From positions 7,703,001-7,767,000 of the forward strand of contig NC_134442.1 of NCBI RefSeq assembly GCF_030867145.1: DNA of 64,000 nt. The letters run 5' to 3'. The notes beneath the pieces are model-generated. The model saw only the letters and a program-made list of their open reading frames with translations. It did not search any database and was not told where the DNA came from. Of this stretch, positions 22,430 through 34,257 are shown one piece after another. The translations under genes were made by a program, and so were the position numbers. The DNA comes from Opisthocomus hoazin. Taxonomy: Eukaryota; Chordata; Aves; Opisthocomiformes; Opisthocomidae. The stretch's first letter is position 1. Each line of letters opens with the position of its first letter.

Positions 22430-22930
22430 GTGACCATGCAGGGGGAAGACTGACACCAGGGGGGTTCAGGTGCAGAGCCAGGGCTTATGGCAGGGCTCGA
22501 AGCCATGCAGGTACAGGAGAGAGGAGACTGTTCTGTGCCCTTGGTGGCACAGACAGACTAGGAAGGTGGCCCAGGGGCCTTTGTCACCACTCAGCCACTG
22601 GCCATTTCTCACTGGCCATTTCCATCACTGGCTGCTCAGCACAGGTTTCTAGGTAAGCTTTGCTGTAAAGACGTCTCCACCCTCCTGCTGGGCCTCTCTT
22701 TTGGCCTACATCCTGGCAGACCCTCGAGCAAGGCTGTGAAGCCCTACATAGAACACAGCCTCTCCAGGAGCTTGGAGCAGCTGCCTAACAGCAAGGCCAT
22801 GGGACAACAAACACCGAGGACTGCTCTGGGCATCGTTGCAGGGGAATTGTTCCCCACTCTGAATGCACACTGTCCTGTGCGGTGCCTGCTCAGTGGGTCT
22901 GTGGGACCATATGTAGAGATCAGTCCTTGC
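22430..22930 (+). repeat. duplicated OR 3'-flank-like segment
   Basis: Matches the flank downstream of OR-5 at about 56220-56650 (CACTGG-TGCTCA-CACAGGTTTCT region, GAGCTGCCTAACAGC). Here there is no OR beside it, so this is a dislocated piece of an OR unit. Non-coding. Confidence 0.5.
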
Positions 22931-23880
22931 TAGAGAAAAAGTGGGAGCTACTGAACCTGCTGCTTTTGCCCTAATATTTCAGGGATTCACCCAGACATAA
23001 CTTTCCACTGTGCTTTGATCCTTCCCGCATCAGGGCAGGAATCTCAGGCGTGTTCGACAGATTGCCTTGGAGTCTATCACAGGCCCATGTTATCCAAACA
23101 CAGACCTTCTACTTGCTGAGCACACAAGACTAAACAATGATTAGTATGCTATATGTCTTTTTCACACCCCAGATGCAAGTCATTTGAGAGTGTTTACAAT
23201 CCTCCTTGCCAATCTTCTCTTATCATCCCACATGCAGCATGTGACCATCCAACAGCACACACCATCTCTCCTGCCCTGAAAGATTGTTACTGACAGACAG
23301 AGACCAAAGTCCTGGGCTAAGTGAACTCAACGACCACTTTAGAGGCATGCCCCATCTGGTAAGGAGTGCTATCTCTGTGTGTAAATCAGAAGACAGGAAA
23401 AGTGCTGGTAATTAATTGGAAAGTGTGGGATCTGAGCGTGATGTAGATTTTATACAATTTGTATTTTATACAAAAAGGGGTGGATACTGTCCTGGCTTCA
23501 GCTGTGTCTCACTCACAGCTTCTTCTCCTTGACCATCCTTGTACGCTTCCACACAAGCAGCCCATCTCTATTTACCCCTTCCTCCCTGGCCCTAGTTTGG
23601 CTTCCTTTGCACCTTCATTTGGTGTTTCCAATCTTGTCAACATGACAATTCCTCCGTTGGTCAACAATTCCATTGAAGAGATGTATCCTTCTTTTATCAG
23701 TAGTGTCCCGCAATTCCTCATTCTGCTGTCTTCTCAGAGGCACCACAAATCTGGTACACACACATTAAAAGTTTTTAAATTAGAGTTTCACTCTGAGGAC
23801 GATTTTGAGAATCTTTTAGATTTGGCAGTAGAAGCCTGATGAAGTTGTACAAGAAGTTGCAAACCATTTGAAAGGGGAGA
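22931..23880. other. intergenic, nothing firmly recognised
   Basis: A 126-residue frame (23459-23839, +) has no recognisable domain and no paralogue in the window. I do not call it a gene. Confidence 0.3.
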
Positions 23881-23959
23881 ATAACTCAAAATATTGTGGG
23901 CAGGTGGGGACCTGAACAGCTCAGGAGTGACCCTGAGGAGAAGGGCCTGGGCATTCCAA

Positions 23960-24325
23960 GGGATGCCATATGAGTGAGTGGTGTGTGATTGAAGTGAATA
24001 AGGCCAACAGCATACAGGGCTGCATTAGGAGGAGCGTCGCCAACGAGAGCGGGGACTTATCACCGCTCTTGACTCAATACTGGTGTAGCCATATCTGGAC
24101 CAGTATGTCTGCATGTGAGGCTCCCTATTCTGGAATAATGGGGAGGAACAACAAAGGTTCTAGAGGAGATCTGCCAGGATGGGTTTTACAGCCTCTGTGG
24201 AGAGGCTGAGAGATCTGGGCTTCTTTAGTCTTGTGGAGGCTGAGGGCACTAAAGTAGTAGATTGCATTTGCCTGAAGGGTTGTTTCAGAGATAATGGATC
24301 TTTTCCTGGTAGTAAGAAGGCAAGG
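23960..24325 (+). mobile_element. CR1: old CR1 3' fragment
   Basis: GAAGTGAATAAGGCCAACAG followed by GGGCTGCATTAGGAGGAGCG is the GILGCIRRSVA segment of the CR1 RT C-terminus. Then come a decayed GCTGAGAGATCTGGGCTTCT and sequence leading into the low-copy block. No open frame remains. Confidence 0.65.
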
Positions 24326-24329
24326 AAAC

Positions 24330-25900
24330 CTTCACCAAATGCTGCTTGGAAGGTTCAGACTAGAGGTGAAGACTACGAAGTCTCCCTCTAAGGGTATCCT
24401 TGTTGTGGAGGGAGACTGAATCAGACCATGTATTCGAAATTCAGAGAAAAGCCAGTGAGCGTAGAGAGATATCAGTGAAGGCGTGGAAATGCTGGGGTGA
24501 GCACTGGGTAGGAAGTAAAGATGTGTGACTACAGGCTGAATGGAAAGAAGTGTGGGCATGGGACAGTGTAGGACAGCCTGCAGTAAAGGTGGCTAAGGAC
24601 TCTGGCAGGGTTAACAGTTTCAACAGGAGCAAGGGCTTTGTCCCCTTGGCTACGATATGGCAGTTGCCTCTAACACTGATCACTACCAGAAGAAATTTTC
24701 TTTAAAGGCTCTGAACTGTGTTCCATCATCGCGTCTTCTTAGGGAGGCTAAGAAGTGTCGCAGAATTTTCCTGCAATGGTCATTGCTTACCCACACATTC
24801 AACTGTCCCCAAGAAGAGCCCTGAGCCACACGTGAGGGACAGGATCTGCCTTCCCAGGGCCTGGGGCTCAGGCCTTGGCCTTTCTGCTTCATAAATCAGG
24901 CCAAGGGTTTTCTCAGCATTGCAGCCACCTGCACAGTGCCTTTGCCTACCTACAATCATGGCCTCCAATTCTCTGCTCTAAGGAGTCCCTGGGGAGGCTT
25001 TGTCAGTAATGGCCCTCAGTGGGGCCAATCAATGCTTCCAGGTACTTTCAGTTTTGCTGCTGACTTCTTGAGTAGGTCTTTATATCTCCTCTCATCATCT
25101 GAGGTTCATGGACTGCACACGAAATACCCCGTGGGACTCATTACAATACAGAAAGTGCTAAGCTAACAAGCTCCTGTAAATTTCTTCAGTTCTTCAAGAC
25201 TTGTACAGTTAATTGGATTTTTTCGTGTGTAGGTAAGGAGAAAGATATCATACTGTGCCTAAAAATAATCTTGTTTCTATTTTAAGGGATATTTTTAACT
25301 GCTCTTCAGTCTACAGAATTAGTGGTAGAAAAATTTTCCAAGTGATACTCATCCATGGTGCCTCCTCAGGAGGGCTGGACAGGTAGGAGAAGAAGTCCCT
25401 TGAGGTCTGACACTGTGTGGACAAGTTTGCTCCTCACCTCCCCAATCCCATTGTTTCTCTCATTGGCCACCTGGGACTTGTGTCACTGCTCTTTGCATCA
25501 GCCTTCTCCACTGATCTCTGCAGCTGGATGTTACAGCTCCATTGCACCATCTCCCACCTCCTCTCCACAGAGAGCTGGCTGCACACAGGCACAACAGGAG
25601 CTTTGCTATTTGCAAGAAAAGAAAAAATTAAAGTAAAATCAAGTTCAACAAACAAAACACACAGTGCAAACAAATGGTAATTACAACCTACTTCTAATGA
25701 GGTTTCCTTCCTGTAAGGCATAATCTTATGAGAAGTATTGTAGCTAGGTAGAGGGAAAAAAATAGTTATAAATATAATTAAAGTGTTGGCTAAGGAGACA
25801 ATTAGACTGTTGAAAGGCAGGCAAACTTTTAACTCCCTGATGTCAAAACAGCAGCTCAGTAGGTGATAGGAATCTGAATGCACAAAGAGTAAAGGGAGGA
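24330..25900 (+). repeat. low-copy block, copy C
   Basis: Diverged copy of the block at 1-1600: GGGACAGTGTAGGACAGCCT at about 24560, TCATGGCCTCCAATTCTCTG at about 24955, and a piece at 25395-25620 (TCTGACACTGTGTGGACAA, CTGCACACAGGCACA) that matches 1100-1290 and 49165-49365. Non-coding. Confidence 0.6.
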
Positions 25901-26590
25901 GAAAACTGGACAAAAATGGAAAGGGCCTTTGTCTAGGCAGCCTGCATCTTCAAAAAATTACTTTAGAAATAGTCAAGACAGATGAAATTGTATGAAATTT
26001 AGAGAAATTCAATACACTATTTAGCAGGTAAAATAGCTGTAATGAAGATACAGGGAGAGATCGACATTTCTTTGGAATATCCCTTTCAAAGCTTCCTGGC
26101 ATTGGTCGAGGGCTGTTGTGAGTGAGGACAAGGCAATGTTGCGCCTGTTGTTGAAAGAGGACAGAAAGTCACCCCAGGGAATCCCAGGCTGTACAAGGAC
26201 ACTTTGGCATGTCTGTGCACCTAAAAAAGAAGAATGTGTCCGAAAGCAGTCAGCATGGATTGATGATGGGTCAATCATGCCTCTCAAACCTGATTGCCAT
26301 CATGATGAATTATCAGCATTTGTGCAAGAGTAAAGAACAGTGGATGCCATTTTTGACCCTTCTGACATGGTCTTCCTCAACGTCCTTTTTCCCAGGTTAG
26401 GCCATTACAGTCTGGAAGGGTTTACAAAGAAAGGGTTAAAAAACAGTTGATCCATCAGGCTGAGAGAGCAGTGGTGAAGGAGTCATGCCCTACCTGGAGG
26501 TCACTGGGACATACTGGGGCATTGTGGGGCAGCAGAGGGAATTATCCTTGACTCCTCATGCGTTTCTTCCCAAGCTCAACTTCACTCCTA
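25901..26590. other. intergenic, nothing recognised
   Basis: No repeat or coding frame identified. Confidence 0.3.
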
Positions 26591-26599
26591 ACTCCTAAC

Positions 26600-27511
26600 A
26601 CCCAAGTGTCATAGGGAGGATGTGGAATGGGAGGTGCAGTCAGGTCATAACACTCTGTTTCTGAAATTCTCCATTGTGGGTCCTTCCCACCAGCTGAAGT
26701 TCTCCACAAACTGCTCCAGAGTGGATCCTTTCCACAGGGTACGGTCCTTCAGGAATGACTGCTCCAGCGTGGGTCCCCTGCCAGAAAACCTGGTCCTTCA
26801 TGGGCTTTTTGCTGCCAGAAAACCTGCTCCTGCATGGGCTTCTCTCCATGGGCAGCATTTCCTGCCAGAAGCCTGCTCCACTGTGGTCCTCCATGGGCTG
26901 CAGGTCTTACTGTCCCTAAGATATAAAGGCCAGCCCACCATGGCTTCTCTGCTGGACCAGACAACCAGATGTCCTGAAGGATGGCCATTTCCTACACCCG
27001 TTGGAGTCAAGAAAATTCAATGCTCATACCACACCAGTGTCTTGGCTATTGCTCTTCCATGTCTGCCCAGTGTCAAGGCCTGCTCGGTTTCTCATTCTGC
27101 TCCCTCCCAGTGAGTAAGTGGGCAGCTGGAAAGAAGTTGAGAGGGGACACAACAAGCACCACTGATCAAAACTGACCATAAGGATATTCCATACTGTATG
27201 GCCTCACGCTGAGGAATAAAAACTTGGGACAGAGGAAGAAGGATGTGGAGGTTTTTAGTGTTCAAGGAATCTGCTGCTCGGAGAGTGGTAGAGCATCAGT
27301 CTGCTTGTGCGAGTTGGTGAAGGATGGGGTTTGTTTCACTTGGTGAGGTCTTTTTAGGCTCTTTTCTTCCCCTATTAAAGTATTATTATCTTGACCTGAA
27401 ACTTTTCACACTTTATTTCTTCCTGTTCTCTGGCCTGTCGCACTGGGGAAGGGAAGGAAAGAGTGAGCAACTGAGTGGCTGCTAGGCTATTGGCCAGAGT
27501 CAACCCACCAC
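26600..27511 (+). mobile_element. avian ERVL-like 3' end: GC-rich internal repeats plus LTR
   Basis: From 26640 to 26950 short imperfect repeats recur (CTGCTCCA-GTGGGTCC, CTGCCAGAAAACCTG twice, CTCCATGGGC twice), typical of the non-coding 3' internal region of avian ERVL elements. The LTR follows from roughly 27030: GGATATTCCATACTGTATGG, AATAAA at about 27217, TATTAAAGTATTATTATC, and a right end at about 27511 (CAACCCACCACA). No retroviral coding frame survives. Confidence 0.55.
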
Positions 27512-27519
27512 AGCAGGGA

Positions 27520-29640
27520 AGTTCTTGATAGCTGGGAGTGAGTTCAGTGCACGGCTGCCAAGGTGCTCAGGGGCTGAAGCACTTTTCTGGGAGGAGAAAC
27601 TGAGGGTGAGGGCCTGTTTTAGCCTGGAGAGTGGAAGGTCTCAAGAACTTCAGAGCGACCTGTCTGTCACCATGGGGAAGATTTCAGGAAGATGGAGCCA
27701 GTCTTGTCATGGTGGTGCTTGGCAGGAGGATAACAGACAATAGTAACTTGTGGAACTAAGGCAGGTTCAGGATAAAGATAAGGATAATATTTATCTCCAT
27801 GAGGGCATCCAAGCATTGCAGCAGGTCTTCCAGAGGTGTTGTGCCATCTCTGTCCTTGGAAGCTATCCAGCTACCACTGAATCAAGCCTTGAGCAACCTG
27901 GTCTGACTCCACAGCTGGTTCTGATGTGAGCATGAAGACAGAGCATGGAGCTCCTCAAGTCCCGTGAAGGAGATGGGAAACCTAAATGATGCTGGGGTTC
28001 CTTCCCCTATTGGTCTTCTCTTAAGAACAGTAGGGAAAGTTCTCAGGCTCCCCGCGACCAAGTCAGAAGTTAGTCTATTCACACCAGCTGCAGCTTTCTT
28101 GTCCTGCTGCTCAGATGAAAGGCTGCTTGACAGGTAACCTCAAAACAGTCCTGATGATTTCCTTTGCTTCCCCTTTCATTCCCTTTTCACTCTTCCCACC
28201 TCTCCAGTCCTACTCTTTAACCATCATTTAGCCTTCTATGTTAAAAGAAAAGAAAAACACACAAGTCTTCTTTACCATTTCCCAACTGAGATGATTGCAT
28301 TTGCTGAGTTTGAACCCTTCTTTCTCCAATGATTGCCATGGTGCTTTCTACCTTGATTAGAACTCCGTGAACACTGGCATTCTTTTCTTATCTGCTACTG
28401 CTTAATTACGGTCATATTAGAAGCACCGTGACTGAGCATGACCGGCAGTACATGTACTTTCAAAGCTGGACTGTTGTAAATTCTGTCCATGGGGACCCTG
28501 AGACACCTAAGGATATGGCCACATGGCTCCCTGGAGAGATGATAGAGCCAAGCTCTCTTCTGCAGCGGCCAATGATATGACAGAAGCAACAGCCACAAAG
28601 TGCCTCGTGGGAGATTTAGCTTGAGCCTTAGGAAAAAATGAATAGACTAGGAGGAGCATTGCTATGTTCTCTGCCTTTCGAGCTCTTCATGTTTCAGCTC
28701 TGCAATGTCACAGCCCGACTGGAGGCTGCACTAGAGGCCCCCAACAGTCTCTTCCCCACCAACACTTCCATGAATGCGCCTTTCTACATGCTCTAAAAGA
28801 AGGGATTAAGCTGGTGGTGGGGGCCTCTATGTCACAGGACTACTCAGAGTGGAACGGAGTTAAGGACATAAGGACATCTCAAATCCAGTGCTCAGCTCAA
28901 AGCAGGGCCAGCTCTGAGTTCAGACCAGCTTGCGCAGCAACTCTCAGCATCCACAGAGGGAGTTTCTACATGAACCAGGCATTTAAAACCCCATTACAGA
29001 AATGGAGATGATGCATTTGAGCAGCTCCCTGAACACAGCTATTGGTATGGCAGGCCTCCTGGGATTGCTGGGAACATTCACCTTCTACAAGCTTCCTGGG
29101 ATCTCCCCACCATGGGATGCGTTAGGCTGATACCAGAAATGAAAACAAGGCTCTTCCTTGGGTGCTTGCAACTTAATTGCAAAAGGAGAACAAGGTGGAA
29201 GGGGCTTTTGTGGAAGATTTAAGGCATCAAAGAAAGGAACTGAAGATGAGAGTTTGGAACTAGCACAGCCTTTAGGTCACTTCACGTGTGATGGTTGTGC
29301 CCTCAACTTTCAATCATTGGCACCAGAAAGCTCACCTGTTCCTCTCCTCCCAAAAGCTGACCAAGTGGTGGGAAGAAAGGAAGCAGAAAGGCCTGAGGCC
29401 TCTGTGAATCATCTGGAATCTGGCACTTGGAGGGCCACAGTGTCATTTCCCTGTATATCTGATCAAGAATGAAGCCGGGAAGTGAGTCTGCAAGCCCAAG
29501 TCAAGGAAGTCCATGGACAGGCAAAGCTGTGTCTATGGCTGTGTTTGGAGGCCAGTACACATGTTGAGGCTGGTCAAGGCCATGAAGGCCTACGGATGTT
29601 CTGAGGGCCCTGACACTGCACGCATGGGATCCCACTTGCC
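27520..29640. other. intergenic, nothing firmly recognised
   Basis: Only short frames. 27830-27910 includes CCAGCTACCACTGAATCAAG and GAGCAACCTGGTCTGACTCC, the kind of text seen at old CR1 3' ends (EQPGLTPQL), but too short to classify with confidence. Confidence 0.3.
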
Positions 29641-29649
29641 AGTGCGCTC

Positions 29650-29930
29650 AGTAGGCCTACATCTCATTCCTTGATGTCCAGGGTCTGTGCTCTTCTGCTC
29701 TCTTCCACCTAGCTGGGGATCCGAGAGACCACAATTTCATGGTCACTATGGCCAAGGCTGATGCTGGTCTTCACACCCCTGACCAGCTCATCGTCTTTTG
29801 GCAGTACCACGTCCAGGTGAGCATCAGACTTTGTGGCCCATTTTGGAGCTGTGCTAAGAACTTTTCCACAAAGACCACAAGAAACCTCCTGGATTGTTTG
29901 CATCCTGCTGTCTCACTTGGCCAGTGAATA
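29650..29930 (-). mobile_element. CR1-type LINE endonuclease fragment
   Basis: Minus-strand frame reading KDDELVRGVKTSISLGHSDH and EIV, the same endonuclease C-terminal segment as at 21905-22210. The upstream GDFNHP part is decayed at about 29930. It belongs with the 5'-like block at 30640-31210, from which it is separated by an LTR. Confidence 0.6.
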
Positions 29931-30011
29931 CTGAGGAGACTGAGGAATCCCCCATCAGAGCCAGTAGCTGGGATTCACAGATTTCCTCAGGTTATTTAAA
30001 TATGACATTGC

Positions 30012-30620
30012 TAACTCCTCACCCTGGATCCGACTGGGATGCAGTTAGTTCTCTTCACAGCAGACCATACGGTGATCAGCTTTGGATTTGTAACTAAAGC
30101 AGCACTGATAACACACCCATGCTTCAGACACTGCTGAGCAGTCGCTGCAGAGCATGAAAGCTTCCTCTTCCTCACACTCTGCCCGCCCAGCAAGTAGGCT
30201 GGAGGTACACGAGAAGTTGGCAGGGGTACCGCTGGGACAGCTGACCCCAAAAGACCAAAGGGATATTCCATTCCACATGATGTCATGCTTAGCCAAAAAA
30301 CCTCATGGAAAGACGGAGGAAGGGGGAACATTTATGATCATGGTGTTTGTCATCCCGAGTCCCTGACACACGTGATGAAGCCCTGCTTTCCTGGCAATGG
30401 CTAAACCACTGCCTACCCATGGCAGTGAGGGAATGAATTCCTCATTTTCCTTTGCTGGCACGCTCAGATTTTGCTTCTCCTTTTCAACTTTTTTTACTTT
30501 TGTGCTTCTTATTTTCTTCCCTGTCCTGCTGGGGATGCAGAGGGAGAGTGGGCAAGTGAATTTGTGGGTGCTCTGTTTCTGGGTTGGGTCAAAGCATACA
30601 GAACTCCTACCACAGTCGTC
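30012..30620 (+). mobile_element. avian ERVL-type LTR
   Basis: Reads along the common avian ERVL-like LTR: CTTCACAGCAGACCATACGG, TGGATTTGTAACTAAAGCAG, GGGATATTCCATTCCACATG, GAAGCCCTGCTTTCCTGGCA, GAATGAATTCCTCATTTTCC. The right end is less clear. It splits the LINE block made by 29650-29930 and 30640-31210, so it inserted later. No internal viral genes adjoin it. Confidence 0.65.
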
Positions 30621-30639
30621 TTCTTTCTAGCCTCTCCTT

Positions 30640-31270
30640 GGACCCACACAGCAGCTCCCACCTAACCTGTTGCCTGTCCCATGGAGGAGCTGCATGTATC
30701 TGAACTGCCCTGAAATCACCCAGCGCATCCCTGGCTCCTCATTTCCCCTGACGGTCTCTCCTAAGGATGTTGTATCTCCATCCACCACAAGAGCCATGGG
30801 AGCTGTCCTTCCCCATCTCAGCTCTTGTTCCACTGAGGTCACACCTCTGTGATGGCTCTTCTTACACCCCAGGCTGTGGGCTTTGGTGTGCATCTGGGCT
30901 GCAGCTTTGCAGCTGTGGCACCAGGGCCAAAGGTAGATTTTCACATGGAAACCTGGTACCCAGAGATGTGACCCCTTGTGTGAAAGGTTTTGTTCCACAG
31001 CAGAGGCACACTGGGTTGGATGGCAGGTGGCAACACAATGAAGAACGAGGTTCCCACAACAAGAGCAAAAGCTAATGTCCCCAAGGCCAGAGAGAAACAG
31101 GCCTGGGCTGGGCAGCCCTGGCAGGAGCGGGCTTTGTTGTCCCAGGTGACTCTGCAGCACTGTGGGACCTGTGAGAGAGATGGAGCTGATCTCCATGGAT
31201 CAGCTGCCACTGAGGCAGTCCCTGGGGGAGGACAGCCTGTGACCCAGCCACACTGTCCACATCATGCTGG
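30640..31270 (-). repeat. duplicated LINE-5'-like block (diverged copy)
   Basis: Forward sequence 30990-31200 resembles 39590-39770 (GGCACACTGGGTTGGATGGC versus GACATGCTGGAGGGGATGGC; both end GGAGCTGATCTC or AAGCTGATCTC). Orientation matches the endonuclease fragment at 29650-29930. Confidence 0.5.
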
Positions 31271-31299
31271 GGGCTGAGTGGTGAGATAGCAGCTCAGAG

Positions 31300-31965
31300 A
31301 AGGACCTTTGGATCCAGGAGAACACCAACCTGAGCAGGAGTCACCAGTGCACCCTTCTGGCAGAGGCCAATACCCTCCTGTGCTGCATTAGAAAAAACAT
31401 TGCAAACAGATGGAGTGGAGTGACCCTTCCCCTCTAGTCAGCACTGGTGAGGACATCTCTGGAGTGATGTGTCCAGTGCTAGGCTTCTTAGTTCAATAAA
31501 GTTGTTGACTTAAAAAAGCAAGTCCAGCAAAAAGCCACAAAGGTGCATTAAGGGACAGCAGCATCTTTCATAGAGGGAAAGGCTGAGAGAACTGGGACCG
31601 CTGATTCTGGAGCAAAAATTGCTCTGGGGGATCTTACTAGTGTGCATAAACACCTGATGGGAAGGAATGAAGACAAGGGAGCCAAACTCTTCTCGGTAGT
31701 TCCCTCTGAGAAGACAAGGGGTGATGGACACAGAAAAAAACACATGACATTCCATCTGAACTCCAGAAAACACTTTATCACTGTGAGGGTGACCAAAGAC
31801 TGGAAGAGGTTTCTCAGAGAGGTTGCGGAGCCTCCAGCCATGGAGGTACACCAAACCCACCTAGACAAGATGCTGAGAAACCTGCTTTAGCTTACCTTGC
31901 CTGAGCTGGGGAGTTGAACTCCAGAGGTCCCTTCCAACCACAACGTGTCTGCAATTTTGTGAGTT
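31300..31965 (+). mobile_element. CR1: CR1 LINE, 3' end, old copy
   Basis: AGGACCTTTGGATCCAGGAG (the LGVLVD-type region), CTGCATTAGAAAAAACATTG (GCIRK), GAAAGGCTGAGAGAACTGGG, GAGCCAAACTCTTCTCGGTA, GTGAGGGTGACCAAAGACTG, and a 3' end TCCAGAGGTCCCTTCCAACC followed by a decayed tail. Strand + and heavily mutated. Confidence 0.75.
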
Positions 31966-32169
31966 TAAATGAGAAAAGTAAGATTGGAAGAAATGCACAA
32001 CACATAGCCTTGACCTGAAATCCAGTGGGATCCTGTGCAGAGGACCCGTGCTTCAGAATGGAAAAAATGTGAGGAAGAAAAAGTGGCAGAGATGCTCTGT
32101 ACTGACAGTAACCCCCCATTCACCATCCTGCCTGCACCTCTCTCAGTCACCGTGGGTTGAAGCATTGGG
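31966..32169. other. short intergenic gap
   Basis: Nothing recognised. Confidence 0.3.
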
Positions 32170-32490
32170 AACGGTGGAGTAAATTGAGCTGGCGAAAAAA
32201 GACTGGGGATGGGACATTGTTTGTAGTGTTGTTGGGGTTAAAATATGACACATAATTTCTCACCATCCAAATCTATTTTAACTGGCAATAAATGAAATTG
32301 CCCTTCCCCAGGTTAACTCTTCATTGCCAGTGACAGTAAGTGATGACTCACCTCTCTGTCTCTATCTTGACCCATGAGCTATTCCATGTTATTTTCTCCC
32401 TTTTATCCTTTTGATTTGGGAGTGTGAGTGAGCAGCTGGGTGGGTGTCTGGCTGCTGGCCAAGGCTAACCCGCTACAGGAGCACCATGTC
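32170..32490 (+). mobile_element. LTR 3' fragment (ERVL-like)
   Basis: TTCTCCCTTTTATCCTTTTG, then GTGAGTGAGCAGCTGGGTGG, GGCTGCTGGCCAAGGCTAAC and CCGCTACA at the end match the U5 end of the LTR family at 27030-27511. The 5' part is decayed; AATAAA is at about 32287. Confidence 0.45.
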
Positions 32491-32820
32491 AGGACTGCTG
32501 CATCCAGTCTGGGGATACACAGCACAAGAAAGACTCTGACAGACAGGAGTAAGTCCTGCAAAGGCCAGAAAGATGGTTGGGTCCTGCAGCACATTAGGGA
32601 TAAGGAAAGGCTGAGAAAGCTATGTTTTTCTGAGAAATCCCTCAGAGTCAAACACTGCAGCAAGGACCCAGGCCTCTCAGTGGGATCTCAAACAATGGAC
32701 ATTTTCAATATCTCTCAAGACAGGGCCATAAGCACCTGATGCACCATCTGATCAGAGCTATCTGAGAAGAGACTTGGCTCAGAGACCAACCGTGGCAAGG
32801 GCTACAAGACTTGCTGTGGA
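32491..32820 (+). mobile_element. old CR1-like fragment
   Basis: AGTCCTGCAAAGGCCAGAAA and GATAAGGAAAGGCTGAGAAA resemble the RVQRRA and YEERLRELG parts of CR1 with frames lost. Confidence 0.45.
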
Positions 32821-32829
32821 ATGAGTGCA

Positions 32830-33298
32830 GGAGGAAAGTGGTTTCTTTTTTATTAATAGTTGCTCTGGAGTTGGGTATCAAAAAGCTCTGGAGAAGGACT
32901 GGTGTGACCATGCAGCAAAGGTCCCATCTCAGGACTGGGGTGTGTGACCAGAGATGGGAAGTGCCAGTGTTGGGGATGATCAGGAAAAATTGTGCTGTGA
33001 CAGCTTCCCTGGGTTGTCCAGGGAACATGGCACAGATCAGGCCTCTCTCTTCTGCACCCTTCATGCCTTTGACAAAATCCCCTTTTATTAGAGAGGTTTG
33101 AACAGGGAGGCCACCTGTACCTACATGCCACACCAATGTGTAAAGACCTTTGGGTCAGACAGACTTCATTCATGCCTCTGGAGAAGTGGGGAGGATGCAG
33201 ACATTCCTGGGGAAATAGAATTGTCACAGATAAAATACCCAAAGAACAGGAGGTCTCCTAGATACACTGGAAATCACTTGTGAAGAGACATGGGGAGC
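32830..33298 (-). promoter_or_regulatory. OR-3 3' UTR and flank, poly(A) signal at 33089-33084
   Basis: Homologous to the 3' UTRs of OR-4 and OR-5. AATAAA on the minus strand at 33089-33084 lies 210 bases past the stop. A shared CATTCATGCCTCTGGAGAAG element is at about 33166-33185. Confidence 0.6.
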
Positions 33299-34234
33299 TT
33301 ATTGCTTCTGAAAGAATCCTGATTGAATGAGCTTCTTCAGGGCGTCTTTGAGCTCCTGGTTACTTAGGCTGTAGATGAGGGGGTTCACTGCTGGAGGAAC
33401 CACTGAGTAGAAGAATGAAACCACTAGGTCCAGGGATGGGGAAGAGATGGAGGGAGGCTTCAGGTAGGCAAACACTGCAGTGCTGATAAACAGAGAGACC
33501 ACAGCCAGGTGAGGGAGGCACGTGGAAAAGGCTTTGTGCCGTCCCTGCTCAGAGGGGATCTGCAGCACGGCCCTGAAGATCTGCACATAGGACAGCACAA
33601 TGAGAACAAAACACCCAAAACCTATAGAAACACTAACCCCAAAAAGGCCACCTTCCCTGAGATAGGAGTCTGAGCAGGAGAGCTTGAGGATCTGGGGGAT
33701 TTCACAGAAGAAGTGGCCCAAAGCATTGCCCTTGCAGATTGGTATGGAAAATGTATTGGCAGTGTGCAGGAGAGCACTGAGCAAAGCACTGCCCCAGGCA
33801 GCTGCTGCCATGTGGACACAAGCTCTGCTGCCCAGGAGGGTCCCATAGTGCAGGGGTCTGCAGATGGCAACATAGCGGTCGTAGGCCATGATGGTGAGGA
33901 GAGAATACTCTGCTGTCATCAAGAAGAGAAAGAAAAAGACCTGGGCAGCACATCCTGCATAGCAGATGGCCCTGGTATCCCAGAGGGAATTGACCATGGA
34001 TTTGGGGAGAGTGGTGGAGATGGAGCCCAAGTCTATGAGGGAGAGGTTGAGGAGGAAGAAGTACATGGGGGTGTGGAGGTGGTGGTTGCAGCCAATGGCG
34101 GTGATGATGAGACCATTGCTGAGGAGGGCAGCCAGGTAGATGGCCAGGAAGAGCCAGAAGTGCAAGAGCTGCAGCTGCCGTGTGTCTTCGAATGCCAGGA
34201 GGAGGAAGTAGGTGATGAAGCTGCTGTTGGACTC
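33299..34234 (-). pseudogene. OR14-like: olfactory receptor, family 14-like (OR-3), start codon missing
   Basis: A 311-residue OR frame that is complete except for its first codon. From the expected start, SNSSF follows, then TM1 (FLAIYLAALLSNGLIITAI), TPMYFFL, Cys in TM3, MAYDRYVAICRPLHYG, the three loop-2 Cys, KAFSTCLPHL, PPAVNPLIYSL and a KDALKKLIQS tail. The codon aligned with the start ATG is GAG (34234-34232). In that frame no ATG occurs between it and the upstream stop TAA (near 34285). It would be functional only if a start were supplied by a spliced 5' exon in the right phase; with the acceptor at CAGGATCC the phase is wrong for an exon ending in ATG. The best reading is a very recent pseudogene, or a gene with an unseen upstream start. 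Confidence 0.8.
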
Positions 34235-34257
34235 TTGCTGTCTCTGTGGATGGGATC

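Noticed and set aside
23459-23839. 126-codon frame with mixed composition
   Set aside because: No domain, no paralogue and no clear gene context; expected by chance in 64 kb.
27278-27330. tRNA-like A-box text (AGTGGTAGAGCATCAG)
   Set aside because: No B box or cloverleaf follows, and it lies inside an LTR.
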